A stretch of 55,271 nt of DNA from CAYPLH01 sp964411505. GTDB lineage: Bacteria; Bacillota; Clostridia; CAYPLH01; DUMO01. The DNA lies in the NCBI GenBank assembly GCA_964411505.1, contig CAYPLH010000025.1, positions 1 through 55,271 on the forward strand, in the 5' to 3' direction. Position 1 is the stretch's first letter, and every line of letters begins with the position of its first letter. Positions 1 through 7,911 of the stretch are shown here, piece after piece. The notes under the pieces are model-generated. The model was not told the DNA's origin and ran no database searches. It saw only the letters and a list, made by a program, of their open reading frames with translations. The translations under genes and the position numbers were made by a program.

Positions 1-263
1 AATGGTCTATATTTAAGTGTTTTAGAAGCACTAATTCTTATAGCAACTTTTCAGTGATAAAATACAGGGCAATCGCATGAAAAAGATCAAAAGGGTGAAA
101 TGAGCTAACAGAGTAGCGAAAAACGCGAAGAGCCAGAGCAAGTGGAAACGGCAAACATTATTTATAACGGTAATCACAACATACGGTGCAAAAAGGCGCA
201 GCAGACCAGAGGTTGATCTGCCCCAAAGTTCGACCTGCTTTTATTAAAATATGGATATGTGAG

Positions 264-770
264 CTATTGGCTAATACCCGGAATTACTTCAAAGAGCAGC
301 CTGCATACTGCGTCAGGATTATTATGGTAGTATATTTGCTTTGCCCTAACAGACATATCTTTAACATCACTATCTAATTTTAACAGATTGTATATGATTT
401 TTCTCATCAGTCCAATGTTCTCTGTAGCATGACCTTTTCTTGCCGTGCAGCAGTCTTCACGCAGCGCATCATCCAAAACCCAGTGAAGGCCATTCTCAAT
501 TGCCCAATGGTGTCTGGATAAACACGCAAATTCGTCAGCATTCATTCGCCTGCTGATGATATATGTTTCAGTTTCTACCGTAGGCTCTTCATCCATAGTT
601 TCTCCATCTTCACCACGATGTATGACTAGTCGCTCCCTGACTGCCATGCCAACAGCAGCTACATCTGGCCATTCATCTTTGAATACACAAGAGGCGTCAT
701 TCCAGACATAATAGGTTCTGCGCTCTATCCTTGAGTTGCCTTTGTCAAGTTCTTGGTGAATTCCTAACAT
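264..770 (-). pseudogene. ISAs1-family transposase, C-terminal remnant
   Basis: The 168 residues match the C-terminal third of ISAs1-family DDE transposases. They contain an SRIERR stretch, then the block RHHWAIENGLHWVLDDALRED, then GHATENIGLMRKIIYNLLK, which includes the last catalytic Glu region. Family members are about 370-380 aa, so the N-terminal two thirds, with the first catalytic Asp residues, is missing. The frame stays open upstream to about 870 but has no plausible start and no recognisable DDE domain there. It is a dead insertion sequence. I did not find terminal inverted repeats. Bases 1-263 hold nothing else I can identify. Confidence 0.8.
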
Positions 771-894
771 ATCGGTGAGTGGACTCGCAATTATAATCCC
801 TTTCTTCGCATATTCCTTGGCTACCGATGCTTCGAGCTGCTGTACGGCACTTAAAGTTACAATTCACAATGCCCTGAATCAGACAAAAAAAGTA

Positions 895-923
895 TTGTTA
901 AACTACACACACTTTGCTATACT
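895..923 (+). promoter_or_regulatory. Putative sigma-A promoter
   Basis: TTGTTA (895-900), a 17-bp spacer and TATACT (918-923) on the plus strand. It faces the plus-strand block of broken genes that begins near 1121. This is sequence resemblance only. Otherwise 871-1120 shows no gene. Confidence 0.4.
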
Positions 924-1120
924 ATATGTATGAACAAAAATAATCTAATTCATACAAGAACTTGCGTATATAATGTGAATTACCATACCTGCTTTACATC
1001 TACTGGAAAAATATAGTAATATCAGGAAGACAACTACTTAGCTTGAATCGGTATTATGACAAAAAATAGGATATTATCAGTCAATAAGCTAAATACGCAA
1101 AAGTCATACCCAGCTGCCCA

Positions 1121-1351
1121 ATGTTTGGGAATGTAATAGTCGATTGCGAAGCTGTAGTTTACCTTGATATATCTGATGATTTACTTATGGAGCATTGTAA
1201 AAAACGTGGAGCAGGTTTTGAAGATGCAAAGAAAATGAAAGAAGTAATCGAAGGTGATTGGAATAATCATAAGGAAAAGAACGATAAAGTTTTTTATTAT
1301 GTGAAAAAACTGTCGCTAACGCTAATCTTTGGACTTTGGATTATCCTGTGA
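1121..1351 (+). pseudogene. Remnant of a P-loop kinase-like protein (uncertain)
   Basis: A short frame of 76 codons. Residues 8-64 (VVYLDISDDLLMEHCKKRG and the charged stretch after it) resemble the C-terminal half of small nucleotide/nucleoside kinases, but no Walker A is present. After about position 1305 the matching sequence stops and an acetyltransferase remnant continues in another frame. There is no convincing ribosome-binding site. I read it as a decayed 3' piece; the family call is weak. Confidence 0.3.
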
Positions 1352-1470
1352 ACGAAATCGCAAACCGCCGTTGCTATGAAAAAGCGGGATATAAAGATAC
1401 AGGCGAGCGGCGAAAACAAAGTGGTGGTGCTATTACTTTGGCTTATATGGAGAAAAAATTTCCCCGAAAA
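1288..1470 (+). pseudogene. GNAT acetyltransferase C-terminal remnant
   Basis: The frame is open from 1288 and carries LWTLDYPVNEIANRRCYEKAGY, then KDTGERRK and a final beta strand. This is the usual end of a GNAT N-acetyltransferase (Asn and Tyr in N-x-x-A-x-x-x-Y-E-K-x-G-Y/F). The acetyl-CoA-binding middle and the N-terminus are absent. It runs in frame into the HAD gene without a stop, so an automatic caller would fuse them from the TTG at 1336. The HAD gene has its own ATG at 1471. Confidence 0.6.
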
Positions 1471-2295
1471 ATGAAAACACTCTACATTTCAGACCTTGAC
1501 GGTACATTGCTAAATAAAAATGCTGAACTGTCCGAATATACTATCGATGCCCTCAATAGTTTGATTGACAAAGGCATCCATTTTTCCGTTGCGACCGCAC
1601 GAACTGCCGAGACATCTGTTCTTATTCTCGAATGCGTGGCAATCAATGTGCCGATTATCCTAATGAACGGTGTCTTGATATACGACATAGCAGCAAAGCA
1701 ATATGTGAAAAAGGAAATGCTTTCAGAAGAAAAGATAGCGCAAATCCTTTTGGCGATGAAGAAGATAAAGCAAACCGGGTTGATGTACGCTCTTTCCGGG
1801 GACAAACTTATTACATATTACGAGCGTATTTACAGTGATGCCTTACGAGATTTCGTAGATGAGCGGATACGAAAATACAATAAGAAGTTTGTGCAGATTG
1901 ATGACTTCGCCAACGCTGACGCCGATATTATTTATTTTTGTTATATGGATACCCGCGAAAATATCAACCGCCTTTATGATGAATTTAAATTTATAAGTGG
2001 GCTTCGCATTGAAAAATATCAAGATATTTATTCTGATGGAGATCTGTGGTATATGGAAGTGTTCAATAACACCGCTTCAAAATATAATGCCGTTCAATTC
2101 TTGCGGCAGAATTATGGTTTTAACAAAGTGATTGGCTTTGGCGACAATCTGAATGACATACCGCTTTTTGAAGCCTGTGACGAGTGTTACGCCATTGGTA
2201 ATGCCAAGCCGGAGGTTAAAGAGAAAGCGACTGCGGTTATCGACACGAATGATGAAGACGGCGTGGCGAAATGGTTGGAGAAGAATGTAATATGA
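1471..2295 (+). CDS. Cof-type HAD-superfamily phosphatase
   Basis: A 274-aa protein of the Cof/YidA type, probably a cytosolic phosphatase acting on sugar phosphates or other small phosphorylated metabolites. Motif I is DLDGT (Asp8, Asp10) near the N-terminus, a C2-type cap fills the middle, and motif IV is GFGDNLNDIPLF near residue 230. Length and motifs are normal, so the gene looks intact. I chose ATG 1471 because the HAD domain starts there and GGAG lies about 18 bases upstream. The frame extends upstream only into a GNAT remnant. The stop overlaps the ATG of the next fragment (ATGA at 2292). Substrate cannot be told. Confidence 0.85.
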   Translation: MKTLYISDLDGTLLNKNAELSEYTIDALNSLIDKGIHFSVATARTAETSVLILECVAINVPIILMNGVLIYDIAAKQYVKKEMLSEEKIAQILLAMKKIKQTGLMYALSGDKLITYYERIYSDALRDFVDERIRKYNKKFVQIDDFANADADIIYFCYMDTRENINRLYDEFKFISGLRIEKYQDIYSDGDLWYMEVFNNTASKYNAVQFLRQNYGFNKVIGFGDNLNDIPLFEACDECYAIGNAKPEVKEKATAVIDTNDEDGVAKWLEKNVI

Positions 2296-2501
2296 ACATG
2301 GAAATGTTTACAGGCAAAGCAGAAGTCTATGCAAAAGCACGACCGGGCTATCCCAATGCAGCGATTGATTATATTGTTGGTCTTGTGCCATCTGATGCGG
2401 TTTTCGCCGACGTTAGCGCAGGAAGCGGGAAATATCCGAGTATCAATGCTATCGAAGAATTGCCCGACCTTTTAGAAAGCGAGGAATTTTACAATGACTG
2501 A
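2292..2501 (+). pseudogene. SAM methyltransferase N-terminal fragment joined to a foreign tail
   Basis: The first 45 or so residues (MEMFTGKAEVYAKARPGYP and following, up to motif I) match the start of class I methyltransferases of the UbiE/Methyltransf_11 kind. Motif I is degraded (DVSAGSGK instead of D-I-G-A-G-T-G). Directly after it the sequence switches to YPSINAIEELPDLLESEEFY, which is not methyltransferase and looks like the C-terminal tail of an unrelated protein. At 69 aa it lacks most of the fold and cannot be active. It is translationally coupled to the HAD gene by ATGA and overlaps the next gene by 8 bases. Confidence 0.6.
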
Positions 2502-2829
2502 TAATACAACAACAATCGCGGAAATCAAAAAACACATATTAGATTTTTCATATGTACGAGGTTGGCGAAAAGACCAAAATGCGAAAGACCTTGTTATGGC
2601 GTTGACTGTTGAAGCTGCCGAGCTTGCCGAAATTTTCATGTGGCTTCATTCTGATAATGCAGATAGCGTAAAAGAAAATGATTATCAGCATTTACAGGAA
2701 GAACTTGCCGATGTGTTTTGGTATGTCTGCCGTTTATGCGAACATTTTGATGTAGACTTAGCAAAAGCGGTTGAAGAAAAGACTGTTAAAAACGCTGAAA
2801 AATATCCATTGGAGGTTACAGCAAAATGA
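2494..2829 (+). CDS. MazG-like nucleotide pyrophosphohydrolase
   Basis: A 111-aa all-alpha protein of the MazG/RS21-C6 (dCTPase-like) superfamily, which hydrolyses (d)NTPs to the monophosphate and pyrophosphate and serves in nucleotide-pool cleaning. The metal-binding pattern is visible: EAAELAEIF near residue 43 and EELADVFWYV near residue 72 supply the E-x-x-E and E-x-x-D acidic residues. Length is normal for single-domain members. It is one of only two intact genes in the plus-strand fragment block. Its stop overlaps the next start (ATGA at 2826). Confidence 0.8.
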   Translation: MTDNTTTIAEIKKHILDFSYVRGWRKDQNAKDLVMALTVEAAELAEIFMWLHSDNADSVKENDYQHLQEELADVFWYVCRLCEHFDVDLAKAVEEKTVKNAEKYPLEVTAK

Positions 2830-3182
2830 GTGAACAAAAAAGACAAGAAGCCTTATCCCTTATTGATTTTTCTAAAATCACAGCTTGTGGTGAGTCTGAA
2901 CGCATATCAAGAAAAATACTGCTTACTTCCGCAGGGTTTGAAAGTAAAACAATCAGCGATACTTTTTTGAATCTTGTCGGAAAAGAGCCGAAAGAAATAC
3001 AAGCGTTATTCATTCCCACTGCCGCCATTTTTCCCGCCGCAATCACTGTTCTACCGAAGTGTATGGAAGCGACGCATAGAATCAATGCGCTTGCCCAAAA
3101 TGGATATGCTTATACTTCTACGGGAGATGGAGGAAGGCGTGAGCATTATTTCTCGAAAAGGAGTCCCGCTTATGGAGATTGA
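2826..3182 (+). pseudogene. Chimera: DUF3795-like N-terminus joined to a peptidase S51-like N-terminus
   Basis: Residues 1-24 (MSEQKRQEALSLIDFSKITACGE) look like the first residues of small Cys-rich DUF3795-type proteins, but the cysteine clusters that should follow are gone. Residues 29-75 (KILLTSAGFESKTISDTFLN and on to the ALFIPTAA strand) match the start of type 1 glutamine amidotransferase-like / peptidase S51 proteins, whose catalytic Ser-His region is missing. The remainder is unrelated. A good RBS (GGAGG, 10 bases) precedes the ATG, so the chimera may still be translated. Confidence 0.5.
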
Positions 3183-3537
3183 TATTCTCCGGTTGACCCC
3201 GGAAATGATGGATGATTACCTACATTTCTTTGATAACATAAGAAACATGCTTGCATATGCAGATGGGCTTAAGGGAGAAAAGGGGTATCTCAATTCGAGA
3301 GGGCTAAACAGGAATATTGTACTTCGTTCATGGATTGGAGCGGAACAAAATGATTTTCAAGCCTGCAAAGACAGCTTAGACAAACAAATAAAAATTGGCT
3401 TAAAGTGCAGCTATAAGCATGTCACAGAGCATAGATACATCGGCAAGAGAGAGTCGGAAGATGGTATCTTCGTTGAAAAAGTTCCTCCAACTGCAGCTTT
3501 TCCCTCTCACAAAGAGCGTTTTGAAAATAAAATTTAA
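3172..3537 (+). pseudogene. GNAT N-terminal fragment joined to an unrelated C-terminus
   Basis: The ATG at 3172 follows an AAAAGGAG site. Residues 1-22 (MEIDILRLTPEMMDDYLHFF) are the typical first strand and helix of a GNAT acetyltransferase. The sequence then changes to an unrecognised 100-residue segment rich in Lys/Arg with no acetyl-CoA loop. It is not a functional acetyltransferase. It is the last member of the plus-strand fragment block that starts at 1121. Confidence 0.45.
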
Positions 3538-3631
3538 TAATAGCTCTGTATGGTGCTCTTTATAACTTTAACACAACCTATGGTTAAATTTTATAAAACA
3601 TATATTCCTTGCAAAGCTCTAACGCTTAAAT

Positions 3632-3752
3632 GTGTCTGTTCAATTAGTACCCCTAAGCATATTAAATGCAAACTCACCTCTAATACGGCTAATTACAGCA
3701 AAACTTAGTAAAACTAAGTTCAAAATGTCTCAGAGTTTAGTAGTGTTCGTGA
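3632..3752. mobile_element. MITE copy A, left part only
   Basis: Starts with GTGTCTGTTCAATTAG and matches the first 120 or so bases of the complete element at 6804-7051, including the internal GCTAATTACAGCAAA and CTCAGAGTTTAGTA blocks. The right half and right terminal inverted repeat are absent, so this copy is truncated and immobile. Confidence 0.7.
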
Positions 3753-3790
3753 ATATAATCACAAATAATTCTAGTGAAAAAATTGCTATT

Positions 3791-3842
3791 ACAAAGCATT
3801 ACCCCCACACACCAAATAGGGCAAGTGAGGGTACTGCTTTGT
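3791..3842. terminator. Long hairpin downstream of the methyltransferase gene
   Basis: ACAAAGCATTACCC (3791-3804) pairs with GGGTACTGCTTTGT (3829-3842), a 14-bp stem with one mismatch and a 24-base loop. It lies 10 bases past the stop of the minus-strand methyltransferase gene. There is no clean U-tract, so terminator function is inferred from position. Confidence 0.4.
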
Positions 3843-3851
3843 GTGGCTACA

Positions 3852-4628
3852 CTATTTCACTTTTCTAGCATAAATAATTGCTCTGTGCGTTATTCCGCTA
3901 ATAGGATTTTTATCATAGTCGCCATACTCCTGCTCGACCACAAATCCATAGCATTCAAGCCAGTCATGAATATTTTGCAGAGTTGGGATATGCTTTGCCG
4001 ACTTCTTTTCAAAGATGTATGTTTCTCCATTCGGGAGTGTCAACTCCGTTCGGCTTTTACCACTTGTCGTCTGTGTTTCGATGTTATAACTTCCCCCACA
4101 ACCGATATATCTGCCGTAAACACCTGTGTCATCTGCACCTTCAAAATGCACACGCTCTCTTATGGAATTAAACATCTTTTCAGGGTGTGCATGCAGGTCA
4201 AAGTCAAGATAAATATAACCACCAACTTTCAAAGCATCAGATGCTTTCTTTATAAAAAGCTTTTGTGCTTCCTTGTAATCCATGTCTGTCTCGATGTTAA
4301 TCATAATATTGCCAGCTAGAACAACAACATCGTAATCGCTGCCCCAATCAGAGTGAATGGCATCTGCTTTATAAAATTTGATATTCGAAATCCCGGTGAT
4401 TTTCCCTAGTATATGAGACATCATATCTTCGTCCACATCAAACCCTACTACATTGTGTCCTGCTTTTGCAAGAGGTACGAGCATGCGTCCTCCTCCGCAG
4501 CATACTTCCAGGATTTTTTTCGGCTTGTCACCAAGTATTTGCAGCATCAATTCCACATCATAGGTTTGATTTTCCTGCTTATCATAAATGTAAGCATACC
4601 AATGAGATTTTATTTTGTTAATATCCAA
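3852..4628 (-). CDS. Class I SAM-dependent methyltransferase
   Basis: A 258-aa cytosolic methyltransferase. Motif I is ILEVCCGGGRMLVPLA (around residues 39-54), followed by VVGFDVDEDMM for the ribose-binding acidic residue and a motif IV-like YDVVVLAGN. The fold is complete. The C-terminal beta-rich part resembles small-molecule O/N-methyltransferases of Firmicutes resistance-type operons, but the substrate is unknown. It starts at a TTG with TGGAGG upstream and is the last gene of the leftward operon headed by the 50-aa protein and rsgA. Both stop and coding length look normal. Confidence 0.8.
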   Translation of the reverse strand: MDINKIKSHWYAYIYDKQENQTYDVELMLQILGDKPKKILEVCCGGGRMLVPLAKAGHNVVGFDVDEDMMSHILGKITGISNIKFYKADAIHSDWGSDYDVVVLAGNIMINIETDMDYKEAQKLFIKKASDALKVGGYIYLDFDLHAHPEKMFNSIRERVHFEGADDTGVYGRYIGCGGSYNIETQTTSGKSRTELTLPNGETYIFEKKSAKHIPTLQNIHDWLECYGFVVEQEYGDYDKNPISGITHRAIIYARKVK

Positions 4629-4634
4629 AATATT

Positions 4635-4832
4635 TTACCTCCATTTTTCCAGGAGGGTTAAAGTATAGTCACCCTCCGGGATATAGTAAGGCGAACGGCG
4701 AATATTGTCCGCGAAAACTCCATGGAAACTACCGTCTCTGTTTCGTTCGTTATATTGAAATGCGTTACGATCCAATTTTCTTATGATGCCATAATCGTCT
4801 TTTTGGATTTGTTTGATTTTGAAATTACTCAT
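4635..4832 (-). pseudogene. Truncated GNAT-type acyltransferase
   Basis: The first 50 residues (MSNFKIKQIQKDDYGIIRKL and on to RRSPYYIPE) are the N-terminal strand and helices of a GNAT acetyltransferase. The following dozen residues (GDYTLTLLEKWR) look like a separate C-terminal piece, so the acetyl-CoA-binding core has been deleted. Normal members have about 160-190 aa; this has 65. Its ATG overlaps the rsgA stop (ATGA), showing that it was once a coupled operon gene. Confidence 0.55.
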
Positions 4833-5923
4833 CTCTTAAATCCTCCATTTTTCTTATTTTGCCTGCTCAATTGAGCGATAGACTTATTTCGTTTCGATTT
4901 ATCAAGCAAAAAACCTGCTCTGTCGTCTGCAAACTTTGCCTCTCGCTTGATTTGCAGGTAACTGCTCCAGCGTTCTTTTGACAGTTCTCCATTGGTCATA
5001 GCCTCCTTGATGGCACAACCCGGCTCACTTTTATGCCGGCAATCAGAAAACCTGCATTTGCCAAAATAGCTTTCCACATCGGTGAATGCTTCCCCCAAGC
5101 CCATGCTCACACCCCATATTCCAAGCTCACGCATGCCAGGGGTGTCTATAATCAAAACACCGCTTGGAAGCATAATAAGTTGGCGGTGTGTGGTTGTATG
5201 CCGACCACGGCTGTCATCCTCTCGGATTTTATTTACAGCCATAATTTCCTCACCGGCAAGCGCATTGACAAGGCTTGATTTGCCAACACCGGATGAGCCA
5301 AGAAAGACTATTGTTTTACGTGGTTTAAGATATTCGGAAAGCCTATCAATACCATATCCGGTCTTTGCGCTGACAGCATAAACACCGACACCAGCTGCTA
5401 TCTTTTCTACTGTTCGGACTTGTTCAGTAAAATCGTCCGTTAAATCTGCTTTTGTTAGAACAACAACGGGAATCGCACCGCTTTGCCATGCTAAAGTGAG
5501 GTAACGCTCAATTCTTTTAAGATTGAAATCATGATTGAGTGATACCATAATAAACACATAGTCAAAATTTGAAGCGACAACCTGCTCTTTTACAGTTTTA
5601 ACATAACCAACTGCATGACCTGAGAAATCATTACGCGCAAACTTTGACTTACGCTCTAGTGTTTTCACTATTTGGCTGTCGCCGCTTAAGTTATATTGAA
5701 TCAGCACGAAATCCCCTGTTGTGGGAAAGTTCTCATAGCCTTCTCCAAAATATATGCCCGTTTTCAGTCTTGCATAAGTCTGACCATATTCACATATGAC
5801 TTCATAACGCTCCTTGTGCACTGCTGTAATGCGTGCTGGAGTACCTCTTACATCTTCTGGCATCATAGTTGGGATAAACCCGTAATCTATTAAGTTTTGA
5901 TTTCCATACTTTTTTATATCCAC
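4829..5923 (-). CDS. rsgA: Ribosome small subunit-dependent GTPase A
   Basis: A circularly permuted GTPase that helps late 30S subunit maturation. An N-terminal OB-fold (about residues 27-95) is followed by the permuted G motifs: G4 TKAD (157-160), then G1 GSSGVGKS (209-216), then G3 DTPG (260-263). A C-terminal zinc knuckle follows with Cys290, Cys295, His297 and Cys303. The 364-aa length is slightly above the 290-350 aa usual for the family. Translation starts at GTG, one base overlapping the stop of the 50-aa gene. Unlike housekeeping rsgA, which often sits with stk/prpC, this copy lies in a resistance-like operon behind an attenuator-like leader, which suggests a specialised or second copy. 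Confidence 0.92.
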   Translation of the reverse strand: MDIKKYGNQNLIDYGFIPTMMPEDVRGTPARITAVHKERYEVICEYGQTYARLKTGIYFGEGYENFPTTGDFVLIQYNLSGDSQIVKTLERKSKFARNDFSGHAVGYVKTVKEQVVASNFDYVFIMVSLNHDFNLKRIERYLTLAWQSGAIPVVVLTKADLTDDFTEQVRTVEKIAAGVGVYAVSAKTGYGIDRLSEYLKPRKTIVFLGSSGVGKSSLVNALAGEEIMAVNKIREDDSRGRHTTTHRQLIMLPSGVLIIDTPGMRELGIWGVSMGLGEAFTDVESYFGKCRFSDCRHKSEPGCAIKEAMTNGELSKERWSSYLQIKREAKFADDRAGFLLDKSKRNKSIAQLSRQNKKNGGFKR

Positions 5924-6075
5924 TATTCAAGTCCATCCTTTATCAATTTCTTTTCTTTTTGTCTGCGTTTCTTTTTATTCTTAATTTTATTTTCCTGAAT
6001 CCTAGTCCGTGGGTTTATTACCCAACCGCCTCGAATTTGCTTGATATAATCAAAAGTACTTTTCATTTTTGTCAT
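5923..6075 (-). CDS. Small basic protein (50 aa) coupled to rsgA
   Basis: A 50-codon frame from ATG 6075 with AAAGGTGAG upstream. Its TAG shares one base with the GTG start of rsgA, so the two are translationally coupled. The protein is very basic: after the motif GGWVINPRTRI comes a run of Lys and Arg, as in small RNA- or ribosome-binding proteins. I do not recognise a named family. The coupling to a 30S maturation GTPase suggests, as inference only, a ribosome-related role. Confidence 0.6.
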   Translation of the reverse strand: MTKMKSTFDYIKQIRGGWVINPRTRIQENKIKNKKKRRQKEKKLIKDGLE

Positions 6076-6250
6076 AATAATCACTCACCTTTTTTTAAAA
6101 AATAATTAGTAACTATAGCGAAGTGTTTATTTTCTCTTTTCCTAAATAGCACATTTTTGCATTCGTGATATTTCAAAAAACCATATAAACTACGAAGTTT
6201 AATATTGGCTTCGCTGTAGTGTTAGTTCTTCGCAACCTTAAAAAAGTATA

Positions 6251-6284
6251 TAAAAAGCCCGCAGATGACGACCACCTGCGGGTT
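6251..6284 (-). terminator. Intrinsic terminator in the rsgA operon leader
   Basis: On the minus strand CCCGCAG pairs with CTGCGGG (6258-6264 with 6276-6282; A-U and G-U pairs extend it), followed by a TTTTTA tract. It lies 176 bases before the 50-aa gene in the same transcript, so it either attenuates or insulates. Confidence 0.75.
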
Positions 6285-6401
6285 CAAAAAAAGACATCCA
6301 TCCTATTTTTGTGCATCTTTTAAATCATAAGGGAGCGTTTCTTAATATAATAGAATACTTCCTGTTTTAAAAAAGTACATCCCCTTATCTTTTAAAAAAA
6401 C

Positions 6402-6430
6402 AACAAAAAAACACGCTACCAATGCGTGTT
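6402..6430 (-). terminator. Intrinsic terminator / attenuator in the rsgA operon leader
   Basis: Minus-strand stem AACACGC / GCGTGTT (6410-6416 with 6424-6430) followed by a run of seven T and a T-rich stretch. Just upstream in the transcript is a second perfect hairpin, GTTGGC-AAA-GCCAAC (6465-6479), lying in a possible reading frame that starts at GTG 6527. The arrangement resembles attenuators of inducible antibiotic-resistance genes. Confidence 0.75.
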
Positions 6431-6641
6431 GATGATTGTTATATACACGATACAAGGCGTCTCGTTGGCTTTGCCAACTGCTCGCCCATGCCGCTTGGTT
6501 GCTCGAAAGAAGCTGCATAGGTAACACAACTAAAACCTAATTCATAATAGGACTTGCCTTGATATAAAGAAATACAGCATATCAAAAAATGCGCGTCCTA
6601 TATCCGCTGGTGGTATTTTGTGTACCTGTGCCAATATTTAA

Positions 6642-6680
6642 TTAGTAAAAAAACACCTCAACATTTTTTACAGACATCAT
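6642..6680 (-). CDS. Short leader peptide (12 aa)
   Basis: A perfect AAAGGAG (6686-6692), five bases, then ATG ATG and a 12-codon frame reading MMSVKNVEVFFY, then TAA. It begins about 45 bases after the predicted transcription start and ends upstream of two terminators. Position, size and RBS strength fit a ribosome-sensing leader peptide. Translation itself is inferred. Confidence 0.55.
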   Translation of the reverse strand: MMSVKNVEVFFY

Positions 6681-6732
6681 AACAACTCCTTTCTTGCATC
6701 ATTTTAAAATTTCAGGATGCTTCAATAATTTT

Positions 6733-6761
6733 ATTATATGAGCGTTTCCATACACTGTCAA
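6733..6761 (-). promoter_or_regulatory. Consensus sigma-A promoter of the rsgA operon
   Basis: Minus strand: TTGACA (6756-6761), exactly 17 bp, TATAAT (6733-6738), a full consensus match. It drives the leader and the operon below 6726. A consensus promoter followed by two terminators fits constitutive initiation with regulated elongation. The stretch 6076-6732 is therefore untranslated leader apart from the leader peptide. Confidence 0.85.
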
Positions 6762-6803
6762 GAAAATTTTAATTTTTGTTTGCGACGGGGCAATTGTGGG
6801 GGT

Positions 6804-7051
6804 GTGTCTATTCAGTTAGTACCCCCAGACATGTTAAATGTAAACTCATCTTCAATATAGCTAATTACAGCAAAGCTTAGGAAAACTAAGTTTAAATTGC
6901 CTCAGAGTTTAGTAATGTCCGTGCTGTCTGAACGAAGTGAGTTCACGGAATTACTTAACGATGAGGTAATTTAAACTTGTAGTTTTACTTGCTAAAGCTG
7001 TATAGCAGTATTCGAGATGGTTTACATAAATTTGACTAACTGAATAGACAC
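6804..7051. mobile_element. Complete 248-bp MITE with 8-bp target duplication
   Basis: Perfect 16-bp terminal inverted repeats, GTGTCTATTCAGTTAG at 6804-6819 and its complement at 7036-7051. The element is flanked on both sides by GTGGGGGT (6796-6803 and 7052-7059), a textbook target-site duplication. It has no coding capacity. An 8-bp duplication and about 250 bp fit a non-autonomous derivative of a DDE insertion sequence (IS256-type elements make 8-9 bp duplications), but the parent is not in the window. It sits just upstream of the rsgA-operon promoter. Partial relatives lie at 3632 and 34109. Confidence 0.85.
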
Positions 7052-7172
7052 GTGGGGGTTATAGTTCGCATGGTGCATTATAAACTATGAACAATATCTA
7101 GTAAAACAAGAGCACATCTACTTAACATAAAACATATATTATTACCATAAGCTTATGAAAGGTGAGAGCACT

Positions 7173-7778
7173 ATGTATAGTAACCCTAATGCACACCAAT
7201 ACTGCTGTAATACTAATACTCCACTGTATCACGTATATAACAATATATACCAGTGCCCATATTTTGCAAATACACCAATGTATAGCCTTGATTTATGGAG
7301 CCAGTTTCCGGGACAATATCTTTCTTATATGAATCAAGCTAAGGTCAGTGCTCCAATCAAATTAAGAGATTATGGACCTAATCCGTTTACAGTTGATATT
7401 GAGGAAGTGGCCAAACAAAACAATAATTTCCGACTCGCTTTATGGACAGGAAAGCATTTGCAGCTTACATTGATGAGCATCAATGTTGGAGAAGACATAG
7501 GTTTGGAAATACACTCAAACCTTGATCAATTCATACGTATTGAGGAAGGGCAAGGCATTGTAAAAATGGGTGATACAAAAAACAAGCTGGATTATGAAGC
7601 CAATGTGTGTAATGACTACGCATTCATAATTCCTGCGGGTAAATGGCATAATCTAATCAATACAGGCAATAAACCACTGAAATTATATTCGGTTTATGCA
7701 CCACCTCAACACCCCTTTGGTACGGTTCATAAAACCAAAGCAGATGCCGAAGCTTCTGAAAAAAAATATGACCACTAA
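7173..7778 (+). CDS. Cupin-domain protein
   Basis: A 201-aa protein with an N-terminal segment rich in Tyr, Asn, Pro and Cys (residues 1-45), then a single cupin barrel. Cupin motif 1 is seen as GLEIHSNLDQFIRIEEGQG and motif 2 as IPAGKWHNLINTG, supplying His and Glu metal ligands. I prefer ATG 7173 over the earlier ATG 7155 because AAAGGTGAGAG sits just before it. The Tyr/Asn-rich head is reminiscent of clostridial spore-coat proteins, and CATATATTA upstream near 7132 resembles a sigma-K -10 box. Both hints are weak. Enzymatic activity cannot be assigned. Confidence 0.75.
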   Translation: MYSNPNAHQYCCNTNTPLYHVYNNIYQCPYFANTPMYSLDLWSQFPGQYLSYMNQAKVSAPIKLRDYGPNPFTVDIEEVAKQNNNFRLALWTGKHLQLTLMSINVGEDIGLEIHSNLDQFIRIEEGQGIVKMGDTKNKLDYEANVCNDYAFIIPAGKWHNLINTGNKPLKLYSVYAPPQHPFGTVHKTKADAEASEKKYDH

Positions 7779-7911
7779 TACTGAAAACCTATTAAAAAGC
7801 CTTAGAAAATGTCAATGCTCAATTATAAAGCTTTTTAAATAACAACACCCAAAGATAGCAGATGTATTGATATTTTATATTATAGAATATTTATGAATCG
7901 GAGGAAGAAAC

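Noticed and set aside
1336..2295. A single 319-aa protein fusing a GNAT tail with the HAD phosphatase
   Set aside because: The HAD domain begins at ATG 1471 and the upstream part is a headless acetyltransferase remnant starting at a TTG without an RBS; a fusion is less likely than read-through of debris.
3632..4319. Plus-strand frames opposite the methyltransferase gene
   Set aside because: They are shadows of MITE sequence and of the methyltransferase reading frame.
6342..6527. A 61-aa protein in the rsgA leader
   Set aside because: It reads through the terminator stem and its T-tract and has only a GTG start with no RBS. At most its first codons serve as a leader peptide.
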